From: Thermosipho affectus
GTDB taxonomy: Bacteria > Thermotogota > Thermotogae > Thermotogales > Fervidobacteriaceae
Direction: 5' to 3'
NCBI RefSeq assembly: GCF_001990485.1
Contig: NZ_LBFC01000001.1
Span: 1 to 63,219, forward strand
DNA: 63,219 bases
The notes beneath the pieces were generated by a model. It searched no databases and was not told where the DNA came from. It saw only the letters and a program-made list of their open reading frames with translations. Positions within the stretch are counted from its first letter, which is position 1; every line of letters begins with the position of its first letter. Shown here piece by piece: positions 17,624 to 27,726 of this stretch. A program made the translations under genes and the position numbers.

Positions 17624-18982
17624 TTAACCTTTTAATGATTTTTCAAGGATCTTTTTAGAAATAATGTTATGTTTTTCAATATATTTACTTATTTCAAAAT
17701 TTACAAACTCGCTATTAAATATCTTAATCTCCCCATTAATAACGGATAAATCGACTTGTTTTGCATCGCAGAGTAATATTGCATTAATAGGATTGTGAAG
17801 TGCTCCCGCAAATTCAACTTTATCAAGTTTAAAACCAATAAAATCTGCTGCTTTGTCTTTTGCTAATGTACCAAGATAATCATCTACGTGTAAAACTTTT
17901 GCACCACCCAAAGTACCCATCTTCAAAATTTCTTCGATCGTTACAGCTTTAGCACCATACTTTACTCTTTGTAATAAAAGTGCATTTCTCAATTCTAGCA
18001 ACATGTTATTTGTGTCATTGCTAGCACTTCCGTCAACTGCTATACCTATTTTTAATTTTTTCTTCATTTCTGTAACTGGGGATATTCCAGACCCCAACCG
18101 CATATTTGATGATGGACAATGGGCCATTCCCACATTATTACTGGACAATTTTTCTATATCTTTTTCGTTTAAATAAACTAAATGTGCAAACCACACTTTA
18201 TCGTTTAACCATCCTAATTCTTCCATATAATCTACTGGTCGCTTACCAAATTTTTCAATACAATACATTTCTTCATCGTAAGTTTCGGCAAGATGTGTGT
18301 GGAGAAGCACGTTATATTTTTCTGATAACTTTAAAGTTTCAATCATAAGAGTTTTAGTAACTGAAAATGGTGAACATGGAGCCAAGGCTATTCTTAACAT
18401 TGAGTACTTTGATGCGTCGTGGTATTGTTTGATAACTCTTTCAGATTCGATTAATATTTCGTCATCTTTTTGTACCACAGTATCAGGTGGTAACCCTCCA
18501 TCTTTTTTGCTCAAAGACATACTACCTCTAGTTGGATAAAATCTAATTCCAATATTTTTGGCAGCTTCAATTTCAGCATCAAACAATTTATTGTTCCCGA
18601 ATGGATACAAATAAAGATGATCGGTAGTCGTTGTAACACCCGTTTTAATCATTTCATAAGTTGCGATTATTGTACTTATATATATTGCTTCTTCGTCTAT
18701 AAACTTCCAAATCTCATATAAATAAACAAGCCAATCAAACAGTTTACTATTTTCAGCAAGTCCCCTTGTTAAGGTTTGAAACATGTGATGATGTGTATTT
18801 ATAAATCCTGGAATAACCATATATCCATTTAAATCATAGACTTCGTCAGCTTCAATTCCCTCGTGATTTTTACCAATATCTATGATCCTGTTATTTTCTA
18901 CCAAAATGTATCCATTCTTTAAGTTTCCTATTTTTTCATCAAATGTGTATATATAGGAAATGTTCTTAAACAATTTTTTCAT
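17624..18982 (-). CDS. Amidohydrolase, probable 8-oxoguanine deaminase
   Basis: From the ATG at 18982 the protein has 452 residues; the longer frame (19003) is rejected because GAGGTG lies just before the inner ATG. It is a metal-dependent amidohydrolase of the AtzA/TrzN/SsnA type: GFINTHHHMFQTLTRG, LLHTHLAET, GMAHCPSSNMRLGSGI and VDGSASNDTNNM hold the metal and catalytic residues. These and APCSPFSVT closely resemble 8-oxoguanine deaminases, which convert 8-oxoguanine to urate; SsnA-like naming is the alternative. It is last in the operon with adenine deaminase and the molybdenum hydroxylase, ten bases after the PLP gene, and is followed by a terminator. Confidence 0.85.
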   Translation of the reverse strand: MKKLFKNISYIYTFDEKIGNLKNGYILVENNRIIDIGKNHEGIEADEVYDLNGYMVIPGFINTHHHMFQTLTRGLAENSKLFDWLVYLYEIWKFIDEEAIYISTIIATYEMIKTGVTTTTDHLYLYPFGNNKLFDAEIEAAKNIGIRFYPTRGSMSLSKKDGGLPPDTVVQKDDEILIESERVIKQYHDASKYSMLRIALAPCSPFSVTKTLMIETLKLSEKYNVLLHTHLAETYDEEMYCIEKFGKRPVDYMEELGWLNDKVWFAHLVYLNEKDIEKLSSNNVGMAHCPSSNMRLGSGISPVTEMKKKLKIGIAVDGSASNDTNNMLLELRNALLLQRVKYGAKAVTIEEILKMGTLGGAKVLHVDDYLGTLAKDKAADFIGFKLDKVEFAGALHNPINAILLCDAKQVDLSVINGEIKIFNSEFVNFEISKYIEKHNIISKKILEKSLKG

Positions 18983-18992
18983 GTAATTCACC

Positions 18993-20408
18993 TCAATCTT
19001 CAAAATAAATCTTTTCTAACTCATTTTTGTGTTTTTCTCTATACTCAACAATTAATTCATCGATTTCTTCAACTTTTTCTTGTTCCTTTTTCCAATAGTT
19101 ATAATCTCTTTGTGCGTTTAATTCTTCAACAGTTTTCCCCTGTTGTTCTACCCAAGTATAATATTTTAAATTATGCCATCTTTCTTTGTTATACATAGTG
19201 CCCTCAAAAATCCAAGAAGGTTCCTGATATGAAATTATTCTTTCGTATCTATTTTTTGCTTCATTTAAAGTTAACTTTCCAAATTTTTCTTCTAAATCTT
19301 TCATAACGGACCTATATCTTTCAATTGAATCGGTAGCAACTATAAAGATATTATCATCAGCACCGAATTTATAGTGTTTTGCAACTTTTATTGCTCCAAT
19401 CAGATTTGCAACACCAGAAATTCCAAATTTATCCGAAATAAATTCAATTAAATCTTTATTTACAAAACTTTTCAAAAATTCTTTTCCAACTGGATCACTA
19501 AAAACATGTAGCATTTTTTTCGAGTCTATGTCATCAACTAGTACTACGGCATCATTATTTAAAACGTTATGTATCCAAGTTACGTGCTTATCGCCAATAC
19601 CTTGAATGTCATGTCCTCCGTATCCATTAAGTGAGATCGTAGGACATTGTAAAGGTTCTACTGTTACAACTTTTGCATTTGGAAATTCTTGTTTTACTCT
19701 ATCTCCAGAAGCAATTGTTCCTGCAGAACCGACGCCAAGAACAACAGCAGAAATTTTTCCATTACCTATATTTCTCTTTTTTACAAGATCAATCATTGAA
19801 TTTCCTGTTACATAGTAGTGAAATCTATAGTTTCCAAATTCCTCAAATTGATTTAAAATCCTTATTTTTTCAGGATTTTTGTTATATAACTCCTTTGCTT
19901 TATCATAAATTTCTTTGACATTTGATTCACATCCAGGAGTTGCAATAACCTCAGCACCATATGCTCTGATAATTTCAAATCTTTCCTTACTCATAAGTTC
20001 TGGCAATAATACAATTGATTTATAATTCATTCGTGATGATACCCAAGCACCGCCTATACCGTAATTTCCAGTAGAAGGCCATACTAAAGTATGTTTAAAT
20101 GGATCTACTTCTCCACTTACAGTTTTCTCTGCTAAAATTGAATATGTTGCACCAACTTTATGACTTCCAGATGGAAATTCCTTTGCATAAAGCACTATAA
20201 TATTTGGTTTTACACCTGTTAATTCACTTGGAAGAATAAAATAGTAGTACTCGTTATTTTCGTTCTTCCATGTGATATTAAATAAATTAATAGGATGCAA
20301 TGGATCTTTCTTTTTCGTTTCAAGTGCTCTTTTTCTAATCTTTGAATCAACTTTTTCTGGGTTAAGCATTTCAGAAAATGTAGGCCCAATCACAGGAACT
20401 TTTTTCAT
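18993..20408 (-). CDS. PLP-dependent fold-type II enzyme (cysteine synthase/lyase-like)
   Basis: The ATG at 20408 is used (471 residues); the upstream GTG at 20417 abuts the Shine-Dalgarno GGAGTGA. The PLP lysine is in PSGSHKVGATYS, a phosphate loop is suggested by GVGSAGTIAS, and PSTGNYGIGGAWVSS is the asparagine-containing substrate loop, all typical of fold-type II beta-family enzymes (cysteine or threonine synthase, ammonia-lyases). The C-terminal 100 residues are charged and helical. I cannot assign a substrate. It lies inside the purine operon, overlapping the end of xdhA in its leader, a position analogous to diaminopropionate ammonia-lyase near xdhD and ssnA in E. coli, but it is not clearly that enzyme. 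Confidence 0.82.
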   Translation of the reverse strand: MKKVPVIGPTFSEMLNPEKVDSKIRKRALETKKKDPLHPINLFNITWKNENNEYYYFILPSELTGVKPNIIVLYAKEFPSGSHKVGATYSILAEKTVSGEVDPFKHTLVWPSTGNYGIGGAWVSSRMNYKSIVLLPELMSKERFEIIRAYGAEVIATPGCESNVKEIYDKAKELYNKNPEKIRILNQFEEFGNYRFHYYVTGNSMIDLVKKRNIGNGKISAVVLGVGSAGTIASGDRVKQEFPNAKVVTVEPLQCPTISLNGYGGHDIQGIGDKHVTWIHNVLNNDAVVLVDDIDSKKMLHVFSDPVGKEFLKSFVNKDLIEFISDKFGISGVANLIGAIKVAKHYKFGADDNIFIVATDSIERYRSVMKDLEEKFGKLTLNEAKNRYERIISYQEPSWIFEGTMYNKERWHNLKYYTWVEQQGKTVEELNAQRDYNYWKKEQEKVEEIDELIVEYREKHKNELEKIYFED

Positions 20409-20413
20409 AACTA

Positions 20414-22672
20414 TCACTCCTTTTTTATAATTTCTTCAATAGATACAGGAATTTTATTTAACTGCTTCCCTATAGCAGCTGATATAGCGTTTAAAATAGA
20501 AGGTGGGGCACTCATTAGTGATGGTTCACCCAATCCTTTGGCACCAAATGGACCTTCTGAAAAACTATCCTCTACAAAGTCAACATAAAATTCAATAGGA
20601 ATATCTTTAATTGTGGGAATTAAATAGTTGTTGAAATTTTTAGTTGTGATTTTTCCATCTTTGTACTTTAAATCTTCAAAAAGAACATACCCCATTCCTT
20701 GAATAACTCCACCATGTACCTGTCCAATTGCTCCATCCAAATTTATAACTTTTCCTATATCATGGCATACCCAAACCTTTTTTAATTCTATTTTGCCAGT
20801 TAAAATATCGACTTCTACTAATGATAATTGCGTAGCATACGAATAAGTAACATATGCTTCACCAACACCATCTTCGTGATTAAAATCAAGTTTTGGAGTT
20901 TTGTACCATCCCGTTTCAGATAACTTTACGTTATTATTATTACAGAGCATAGCAATCTCATTAAAAGAAAATTTTTTATCATTCACGTAAACAAAGCCAT
21001 CTTTGAATTTTATTTCATCTTTTTTTACGTTGAAGTATTCTCCCAAGAAGTTTAACATGTTGTTCTTAATTTTTTCGGTAGCAATTTTTACAGCATTACC
21101 ACTGAAAAAAGTAGTTCTTGATGCAACTGTTGGCCCACTATCCTGGATAAATAATGTTTGAGGCTGTAATACCCTAATTTTTGATAAATCTTGACCTAAA
21201 ATTTCTGAAACAATTATTGAAATTGTTGTTTTGGCACCTTGTCCCATTTCAGTATTGCCTATCATAATGGCAACTGTTCCATCAGATTGAACATTAACCA
21301 TTGCTGTAGCTCCATCTAAAAATTGTCCACCAGCTCCTAAGCTCACCCCATAGAATATGTGAGCCCAGCCTAGACCTTGTTTTTTTAACAAATTGCTTTC
21401 GTTAAATTTTTTAACACTTTCCTTTAATTGTTCGTAGTTTGAAGCTTCATATACCTTTTTTAAAGTTTCCTTGGCCCCCACAGATTCAGTAAGTAAATGT
21501 CCTGTGGCAGTTTGTTTATTCTTTTCAAGTGCATTTTTCATTCTGATATCGAATGGATCAATATTAAGTTTTTTAGCAGCTATGTCCATCATTGATTCCA
21601 TTGCCATCAAAACTTGTGGAGAACCAAATCCTCGGAAAGCACCGCATGGAACTTTATTTGTGTAAACTCCATAGACATCGACTTTTACGTTATCAACACT
21701 GTATGCCCCACATGCATGAACCATTGTTCTGTACATAACTATTGGAGATAATGTGGAATATGCCCCCATATCAAGATAAATTTTTGCTTTAACACCAAGA
21801 ATTTTTCCTTCTTTATTAAATGACACCTCATAAAATGATTTGCTAGGATGCCTTTTACTAGTTTCTTTAATATCCATCTCACGTGTGTAAATTAACTTAA
21901 CAGGCCTTTTAGTTAAAAAAGATAACAAAGCAGCCTTTGAGGCAATATAAGATGGCACATCTTCTTTTCCGCCAAATCCTCCACCCGTTTCAGTTTGGAT
22001 AACATTAATATCTTTTAAATCTATTCCTAATATTTTTGATACATCTTTTTGTACATAAAATGGGCATTGTGCAGATACATAGAGTTCTAATTTATCAGAA
22101 TAATTTGCAACAACACCTTGTGTTTCAAGATAAGCATGTTCTTGATATCCAGTTTCAAAGGTTTCTTTGATTATTAAATCTGCATTTTTAAACGCATTTT
22201 CAACATTCCCTCTTCTAATTTTTCTTGTAAATGCCACATTATTCTCATGCACCAAAACTTCATTTTTTATTGCATCGTCTATAGTAAAAACGCCTGGTAG
22301 CTCTTTTATTTTAAACTTTACCAATTCTTTTGCTTTTTTTGCAATTTCTGGAGTTTCTGCCGCAATTATAGCAAGAACATCTCCTTCAAATCTTACTTTT
22401 TCACCTTCAGGAACTAAAAAAAACATATCATCAATTACATGACCAAATTTATTTGTGCCAGGTACATCTTTATAAGTGGCAATCTTAACAACACCAGGTA
22501 ATTTTTCTGCTTCACTTATATCTATATGTTCAAGTATTCCATGTGGAACATCTGCATAAACAACCTCTGTATAGAGCATGTTCGGAAAGTAATAATCAGA
22601 AGCATATTTAGAAATACCGTAAGCTTTTTCTTTTGCATCAATTCTTATTACTTTTTTTCCAATTATATTCAT
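20414..22672 (-). CDS. xdhA: Xanthine dehydrogenase-family molybdopterin-binding subunit
   Basis: The 752-residue protein is a full-length large subunit of the molybdenum hydroxylase family. Visible motifs are ETGGGFGGKED, GAFRGFGSPQ, IGNTEMGQGAK, and KGLGEPSL near the C terminus, whose Glu corresponds to the catalytic base of xanthine dehydrogenase. It hydroxylates purines using water and passes electrons to Fe-S and FAD subunits. Those two subunits are not adjacent or anywhere else in the window. The gene follows adenine deaminase by three bases and precedes the PLP enzyme. Hypoxanthine or xanthine is the likely substrate from context; other purines at C8 are possible. Confidence 0.92.
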   Translation of the reverse strand: MNIIGKKVIRIDAKEKAYGISKYASDYYFPNMLYTEVVYADVPHGILEHIDISEAEKLPGVVKIATYKDVPGTNKFGHVIDDMFFLVPEGEKVRFEGDVLAIIAAETPEIAKKAKELVKFKIKELPGVFTIDDAIKNEVLVHENNVAFTRKIRRGNVENAFKNADLIIKETFETGYQEHAYLETQGVVANYSDKLELYVSAQCPFYVQKDVSKILGIDLKDINVIQTETGGGFGGKEDVPSYIASKAALLSFLTKRPVKLIYTREMDIKETSKRHPSKSFYEVSFNKEGKILGVKAKIYLDMGAYSTLSPIVMYRTMVHACGAYSVDNVKVDVYGVYTNKVPCGAFRGFGSPQVLMAMESMMDIAAKKLNIDPFDIRMKNALEKNKQTATGHLLTESVGAKETLKKVYEASNYEQLKESVKKFNESNLLKKQGLGWAHIFYGVSLGAGGQFLDGATAMVNVQSDGTVAIMIGNTEMGQGAKTTISIIVSEILGQDLSKIRVLQPQTLFIQDSGPTVASRTTFFSGNAVKIATEKIKNNMLNFLGEYFNVKKDEIKFKDGFVYVNDKKFSFNEIAMLCNNNNVKLSETGWYKTPKLDFNHEDGVGEAYVTYSYATQLSLVEVDILTGKIELKKVWVCHDIGKVINLDGAIGQVHGGVIQGMGYVLFEDLKYKDGKITTKNFNNYLIPTIKDIPIEFYVDFVEDSFSEGPFGAKGLGEPSLMSAPPSILNAISAAIGKQLNKIPVSIEEIIKKE

Positions 22673-22675
22673 ATA

Positions 22676-24400
22676 TTACACCTCCACAAATAAATCCACA
22701 ATTTTTTGCTTTTCAACATCAATTAATCCTTTGTCAGTTATCTTTAATTTTGGAATTACAGCTAATTGTAAGAAATGAATATTCATTAAAACATCTTTTC
22801 TTGGCCCCAGAGATTCGATTGCAGTTTTTATTTGTTTTAAATTGTTAATTACATATGTATAATCTCTATCCGACATAAGACCGGCGATAGGTAATGATAA
22901 TTCGGAAATTACTTTACCGCCTTTTACAACAACTATTCCCCCATTAATTTCTTGAATTCGTCTTATTGCTTTATTCATATCATTATCATTTTCGCCAACA
23001 ACTGCTAAATTATGTGAATCATGACCAATTGTAGTTGCAATAGCTCCTTTCTTTATTCCCGTACCTTTAACAAAACCTATTGTATATCCCGAGGCTTTGT
23101 GCCTATCAAAGACAACCATTTTTACAATATCATTTTCAACATCTGAAATTATCTCATTTTTAGATACCTTAGGCGAAATAATTATTTCCTCAGTAAAAAG
23201 AGAATAGTCTTTAATAGAAATTACCCTAATCTTTTTATTTTGATTTTTGATTTTTAAGTTATAGTCTTTTCTTATGTTTATAACTCCTAAAGTTTCTGGT
23301 ACATCCTTAAAAATACTTTCAATTGTTAAATTTAGTTTATTGTTCTCCACCACAAATCTTGAATCTTTTATTACAAATTTAATGTTAAAACTTTCTAAAT
23401 CATCAATCAAAACAATATCAGCTTTGTACCCAGGTGAAATAGCACCCATACTTCTTAGATTAAAATATTTTGCGGTATTAATTGTCGCCATTCTTATTGC
23501 TATAACTGGTGGAATACCGTTATCAATCGATTCTTTGACAATCTGATTAATATGTCCTCTTTTATTAATATCCTCTGGATCCCTATCATCTGTACAAAAT
23601 GAAAAAAAGAAGTGGTTCATCAAATCAACGGCGGGTAAAAGAGATTTTAAATTTCTTGCTGCGGTACCTTCTCTAATAAAAATATGCATTCCTTTTGAGA
23701 GTTTTTCTAACGCTTCATTGACAGTTTCGCATTCGTGATCGGATCTAACAAATGCATCAATATAAGCGTTAAGATTTTTTCCAGATAATCCAGGAGCATG
23801 ACCATCAATTCTTTTGTATTTATGACGCAAAATTTCAATTTTAGTAATTAATTCTCTATTACAATTAATTACCCCTGGATAGTTCATAACTTCACCTAAT
23901 GCAATAATTCGAAATGGATACTTTTCAATTAAACTAACCATATCTTCTGGCCCAAGTATTGCTCCTGAAGTTTCCAAAGAAGTTGCAGGGACAGCTGAAG
24001 GAATTGCAAAATATACATTTAATGGAATTCCTTCAGTAGCCTTAATCATATAATTAATCCCCTCAACTCCTAAAACATTTGCAATTTCATGTGGATCAGC
24101 AATTACAGTTGTTGTCCCATTTAGTAAAACCATTTTTGCAAATTCAATTGGTGAAAGCATAGAACTTTCAATATGTACATGAGCATCAATCAAGCCTGGA
24201 ATTGCATATAATCCATTTGCATCAAATATTTTTTTTGCATCTGTATATTCAAATCCAATACCTGCTATTCTCTTTTTGTATAATGCAATATTTGTATTTT
24301 CAATTTTTCCAGTATACACATTAACTAAATTTACGTTTTTTATTAATAAGTCAGGAACTTTTTTTCCAAGTGCTACTGGAACCATTTCACAAATTTTCAT
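22676..24400 (-). CDS. ade: Adenine deaminase
   Basis: The 574-residue protein matches bacterial adenine deaminase (AdeC) in length and motifs: GLIDAHVHIESSML and IADPHEIANVLG (metal site), DGHAPGLSG, and FCTDDRDPEDI. The C-terminal domain contains TIGHDSHNL, conserved in the family. It deaminates adenine to hypoxanthine in the cytoplasm with a manganese/iron centre. It is first in the four-gene leftward operon that continues with xdhA, so its product can feed the next enzyme. The ATG follows AAAGGGGGGAT. The upstream region holds dyad symmetries but no recognisable purine riboswitch. Confidence 0.95.
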   Translation of the reverse strand: MKICEMVPVALGKKVPDLLIKNVNLVNVYTGKIENTNIALYKKRIAGIGFEYTDAKKIFDANGLYAIPGLIDAHVHIESSMLSPIEFAKMVLLNGTTTVIADPHEIANVLGVEGINYMIKATEGIPLNVYFAIPSAVPATSLETSGAILGPEDMVSLIEKYPFRIIALGEVMNYPGVINCNRELITKIEILRHKYKRIDGHAPGLSGKNLNAYIDAFVRSDHECETVNEALEKLSKGMHIFIREGTAARNLKSLLPAVDLMNHFFFSFCTDDRDPEDINKRGHINQIVKESIDNGIPPVIAIRMATINTAKYFNLRSMGAISPGYKADIVLIDDLESFNIKFVIKDSRFVVENNKLNLTIESIFKDVPETLGVINIRKDYNLKIKNQNKKIRVISIKDYSLFTEEIIISPKVSKNEIISDVENDIVKMVVFDRHKASGYTIGFVKGTGIKKGAIATTIGHDSHNLAVVGENDNDMNKAIRRIQEINGGIVVVKGGKVISELSLPIAGLMSDRDYTYVINNLKQIKTAIESLGPRKDVLMNIHFLQLAVIPKLKITDKGLIDVEKQKIVDLFVEV

Positions 24401-24450
24401 TTTATCCCCCCTTTTTTTGCATTATATACGAAAAGTTAAATAAAAAGAAA

Positions 24451-24557
24451 ATTATGATATTTAAAGTTTTTTTTATCATAATCGTTTTAAACTTTATTTA
24501 ATTGTTTTTTTTTCTTTTTTTTGGATGATATGAAATATTGTTGAACAAACATATCAT
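24451..24557. promoter_or_regulatory. Dyad symmetries upstream of adenine deaminase
   Basis: Two inverted repeats share the core ATGATA: ATTATGATA (24451-24459) with TATCATAAT (24474-24482), and ATGATATG (24525-24532) with CATATCAT (24550-24557). They sit between the ade start and the terminator of the opp operon, where a purine-responsive operator could be. A TATAAT on the minus strand is at 24427-24422. No regulator can be named. Confidence 0.35.
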
Positions 24558-24583
24558 ATCTAACAAATGTATACTCACATAAC

Positions 24584-24611
24584 AAAAAAAGCTGGCCAAA
24601 ATGGCCAGCTT
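24584..24611 (-). terminator. Rho-independent terminator of the opp operon
   Basis: AAGCTGGCCA (24589-24598), loop AAA, TGGCCAGCTT (24602-24611): a perfect 10-bp G+C-rich stem followed on the minus strand by a T run. It lies just past the oppF stop. Confidence 0.92.
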
Positions 24612-24631
24612 TCGTTATAGATAAATCTTTA

Positions 24632-25771
24632 TTATAATGAACCCGGGAAATGACATGCCACAAAATGACCAGGACTAATCTCTCTTAATTCAGGTTCTTC
24701 TTTGGAACATATATCTTTTGCAACGGGACATCTTGGATGAAATCTGCACCCCTTTGGTGGGTTTACTGGACTTGGAACATCTCCTTTCAGTATAATTCTA
24801 TTCTTTTTATATTCAGGATCAGGCACAGGTATTGCACTCATAAGGGCTTTTGTGTAAGGGTGCATTGGACTGTCAAATAATTCTTTTTTAGAAGCGTTCT
24901 CAACTATTTTACCAAGATACATAACAACTACTCTATCAGAAATATACTTCACAACAGAAAGGTCATGTGAAATAAAAATATATGTAAGGTTATGTTTTTT
25001 CTGCAAATCTATCATTAAATTAATTACCTGTGACCTAATTGAAACATCTAAAGCGGCTACTGCTTCGTCGGCTACTATTAACTTTGGATTCATTAATAAG
25101 GCCCTTGCTATTCCAATCCTTTGCCTTTGCCCACCCGAAAATTGGTGTGGAAACCTGTACATATGCTCACCATGAATTCCCACTTCTTCTAGTGCATTTC
25201 TAACTTTTTCTATGACTTCTGACTTTTTAATTACTCCATGTAATACAGGGCCTTCTGATACAATTGTCTTCACTCTAATTCTTGGATTTAAAGAACTATA
25301 CGGATCTTGAAATACTATTTGCATAGTTCTTCTAAATTCTGACCTTTTCTCGGAAAGATTTGAAAGAAGTTTATTATAAAATCCATTCTCTCCTAATTCT
25401 TTATAAAGTTCATAATACTTTTTATCTATACCGTTCAATTCTCGTGAGTCAATATTTTTAAATTTATCCACATAAGTTGTTTTTAGATACTTTTTTGCGC
25501 GAAATCTTGGCATAAAATAATACGTTGTATCTTCACCATCAACAATTATTCTTCCAGAAGTTGGCTCGTATAATCGCAATAACGTCATACCTGCAGTAGT
25601 CTTTCCACATCCAGACTCACCAACTAATCCTACTGTCTCACCTTCATAGACATCAAAAGTTATATCATCGACTGCTTTAACCCATGCAACAACTCTTTTG
25701 AAAACTCCTGCTCTAATTGGAAAGTATTTTACAAGATTTTCTATTCTAAGTAATACCTTTTTTTCGCTCAT
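24632..25771 (-). CDS. oppF: Oligopeptide ABC transporter ATP-binding protein OppF, with an insertion
   Basis: The 379-residue ATPase has Walker [10 protein letters not shown] (51-59), Q-loop QDPYSSLNP (155-163), signature [14 protein letters not shown], Walker [13 protein letters not shown], and the OppD/F C-terminal cysteine motif [14 protein letters not shown] that can bind Fe-S. About 100 residues separate Walker A from the Q-loop where about 50 is usual; the extra charged helical segment is roughly 83-145. It powers peptide (or sugar, in Thermotogales) uptake with OppD. The ATG overlaps the oppD stop by four bases. Confidence 0.92.
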   Translation of the reverse strand: MSEKKVLLRIENLVKYFPIRAGVFKRVVAWVKAVDDITFDVYEGETVGLVGESGCGKTTAGMTLLRLYEPTSGRIIVDGEDTTYYFMPRFRAKKYLKTTYVDKFKNIDSRELNGIDKKYYELYKELGENGFYNKLLSNLSEKRSEFRRTMQIVFQDPYSSLNPRIRVKTIVSEGPVLHGVIKKSEVIEKVRNALEEVGIHGEHMYRFPHQFSGGQRQRIGIARALLMNPKLIVADEAVAALDVSIRSQVINLMIDLQKKHNLTYIFISHDLSVVKYISDRVVVMYLGKIVENASKKELFDSPMHPYTKALMSAIPVPDPEYKKNRIILKGDVPSPVNPPKGCRFHPRCPVAKDICSKEEPELREISPGHFVACHFPGSL

Positions 25772-26793
25772 GCACTTTCACCAGCCTTTTTTAGTTTCTG
25801 TGCTTCTTCAATTTTATGATAATAAAAACATCTTGAATAATGATCTTCCCCAACCTTTTGTAATGGAGGAATTTCTTTTCTACATCTTTCATCTGAAAAT
25901 TCACATCTTGTATTAAACCTACATCCCGGTGGAAAATGTAACGGATCAGGTACAATACCTGGAATATTGTACAATCTATCCTGATCAATATCCAATCTTG
26001 GTATAGAATTTAACAATCCCCACGTGTACGGATGTCTCATTTTCTTAAAAACTTCCTTTACATCAGCTGTTTCCATAACCATACCACCATACATAACCAC
26101 AACTCTATCCGCATTTTCTGCTATTACCCCTACATCATGTGTAATAAATATAATTGCCATACCATATTCTTTTTGTAGTTGTTTCATTAAATCTAGAATT
26201 TGAGCCTGTATAGTTACATCCAAAGCAGTAGTAGGCTCATCTGCGATTAACAATTTCGGTCTACACGACAGAGCCATTGCAATCATTGCACGTTGCCTCA
26301 TACCACCCGAAAGTTCATGTGGATATTCATCAATCCTTTTTTCTGGTTCAGGAATTCCAACTTTCCTAAGCATGTCAATTGCCATTTCTCTTGCTTCTTT
26401 TTTATTAACATCTTGATGAAGTAAAATTGCTTCCATAATTTGTTCGCCAATTGTGAAAACCGGATTTAAAGCCACCATTGGTTCCTGAAAAATCATTGCA
26501 ATATCATTTCCTCTTATTTTTCTCATTTCATCATCAGAAAGTTCCAAAAGATTTTTACCTTCAAAAATAATTTCACTACCTTCTAAAATCTCTCCGTTTG
26601 GATCAAGTAATCTTAATATTGAAAGAGATGTAACACTTTTTCCACTACCCGATTCACCAACAATTCCAAGCGTTTCACCAGGATACACTTCAAAATCCAC
26701 ACCATCAACAGCCTTTACAATCCCATCTTCTGTATGAAAATATGTTTTAAGATTTTTTACTTGCAATAATGGTTTCTTTTCCAACTTTACCAC
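25768..26793 (-). CDS. oppD: Oligopeptide ABC transporter ATP-binding protein OppD
   Basis: The 341-residue ATPase shows Walker [10 protein letters not shown]-loop [10 protein letters not shown], signature [15 protein letters not shown], Walker [13 protein letters not shown] and the C-terminal OppD/F cysteine motif [14 protein letters not shown]. Its length is typical, without the insertion seen in OppF. It acts on the cytoplasmic face with OppF and the OppBC permeases. It lies four bases after oppC and overlaps oppF by four bases. Confidence 0.94.
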   Translation of the reverse strand: MVKLEKKPLLQVKNLKTYFHTEDGIVKAVDGVDFEVYPGETLGIVGESGSGKSVTSLSILRLLDPNGEILEGSEIIFEGKNLLELSDDEMRKIRGNDIAMIFQEPMVALNPVFTIGEQIMEAILLHQDVNKKEAREMAIDMLRKVGIPEPEKRIDEYPHELSGGMRQRAMIAMALSCRPKLLIADEPTTALDVTIQAQILDLMKQLQKEYGMAIIFITHDVGVIAENADRVVVMYGGMVMETADVKEVFKKMRHPYTWGLLNSIPRLDIDQDRLYNIPGIVPDPLHFPPGCRFNTRCEFSDERCRKEIPPLQKVGEDHYSRCFYYHKIEEAQKLKKAGESA

Positions 26794-26797
26794 TCCT

Positions 26798-27712
26798 TTA
26801 TTTCAATTTCGGATCAAATACATCTCTAAGGGCATCACCCACCAAATTCCACGCAAGCACAAACAATACCATTGCCATACCTGGATAAAAAATAGTATAC
26901 CAATACGCAAAAGCCTGTCCACTAGAACCTAAAATATAATTTCTTGTATAATTTAACATCGAACCCCAATCAGCATAACCAATAGGTGCACCTAATCCTA
27001 GAAATGACAAGGCAGCAGCAGTAATAACAAGTGACCCAAGTCTCATTGTTGCCTGAACTAACACAGGAAAAATTGTATTCGGTAGTACATGTCTTAAAAT
27101 AATAACATAATCTTTTATACCAAGTGCTTTAGCAGCAAGTACAAATTGTTCCTCTTTAACCTGTAAAATGTTAGCTCTAATAAGCCTTGCAACAGCCATC
27201 CAACCAAAAACAGTCATAGCTATCATCACCTTATCAAGTCCACTCCCCAAAATAGTGGTTAATACCATGGCAGCAAGTAGAAACGGAATTGAAAGAAAAA
27301 CATCAGTAATTCTCATTAAAACTTCATCAATCCATCCACCAAAATACCCTGCAATTGAACCTATTATTAAACCTATTATTGTAGACAAAATAACCACGGT
27401 TAAACCAATTTTAAATGCTGTTCTAGTTCCCCAAACAACACCGTAATAAATATCTCTTCCCGCAATCATTCCAAATGGATGATCCTTACTTGGTTGTACT
27501 GGATCAGAGCTCCATGAAAGAATTGGCATAATATATGGGTCCTCTAATTTAGAAGGATTTCCATTTTCATCTGGAAACATTGGATTCACAGGTGGTGCAA
27601 GAAATGGTGCAAAGATTGCCACAAATGTAAAAAAAAGTAATAATGAGAAGCCTAATACTGCAGATGGATTTCTAAATAATTTTCTTAAAGTTCTTTTAAA
27701 TTCTGTATTCAC
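26798..27712 (-). CDS. oppC: Oligopeptide ABC transporter permease OppC
   Basis: The 304-residue permease has an N-terminal OppC-N helix ([20 protein letters not shown]), a large loop containing [15 protein letters not shown] that matches the family's DxxGRD motif, and the BPD-transport permease domain with [19 protein letters not shown] as EAA loop. About six membrane helices. It forms the channel with OppB. The gene follows oppB by 14 bases with a GGAGGTG site. Confidence 0.94.
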   Translation of the reverse strand: MNTEFKRTLRKLFRNPSAVLGFSLLLFFTFVAIFAPFLAPPVNPMFPDENGNPSKLEDPYIMPILSWSSDPVQPSKDHPFGMIAGRDIYYGVVWGTRTAFKIGLTVVILSTIIGLIIGSIAGYFGGWIDEVLMRITDVFLSIPFLLAAMVLTTILGSGLDKVMIAMTVFGWMAVARLIRANILQVKEEQFVLAAKALGIKDYVIILRHVLPNTIFPVLVQATMRLGSLVITAAALSFLGLGAPIGYADWGSMLNYTRNYILGSSGQAFAYWYTIFYPGMAMVLFVLAWNLVGDALRDVFDPKLK

Positions 27713-27726
27713 TCAAAAACACCTCC

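Noticed and set aside
24401-24588. Purine riboswitch upstream of ade
   Set aside because: Dyads are present, but I cannot fit the three-way junction with conserved loop-loop contacts of purine aptamers.
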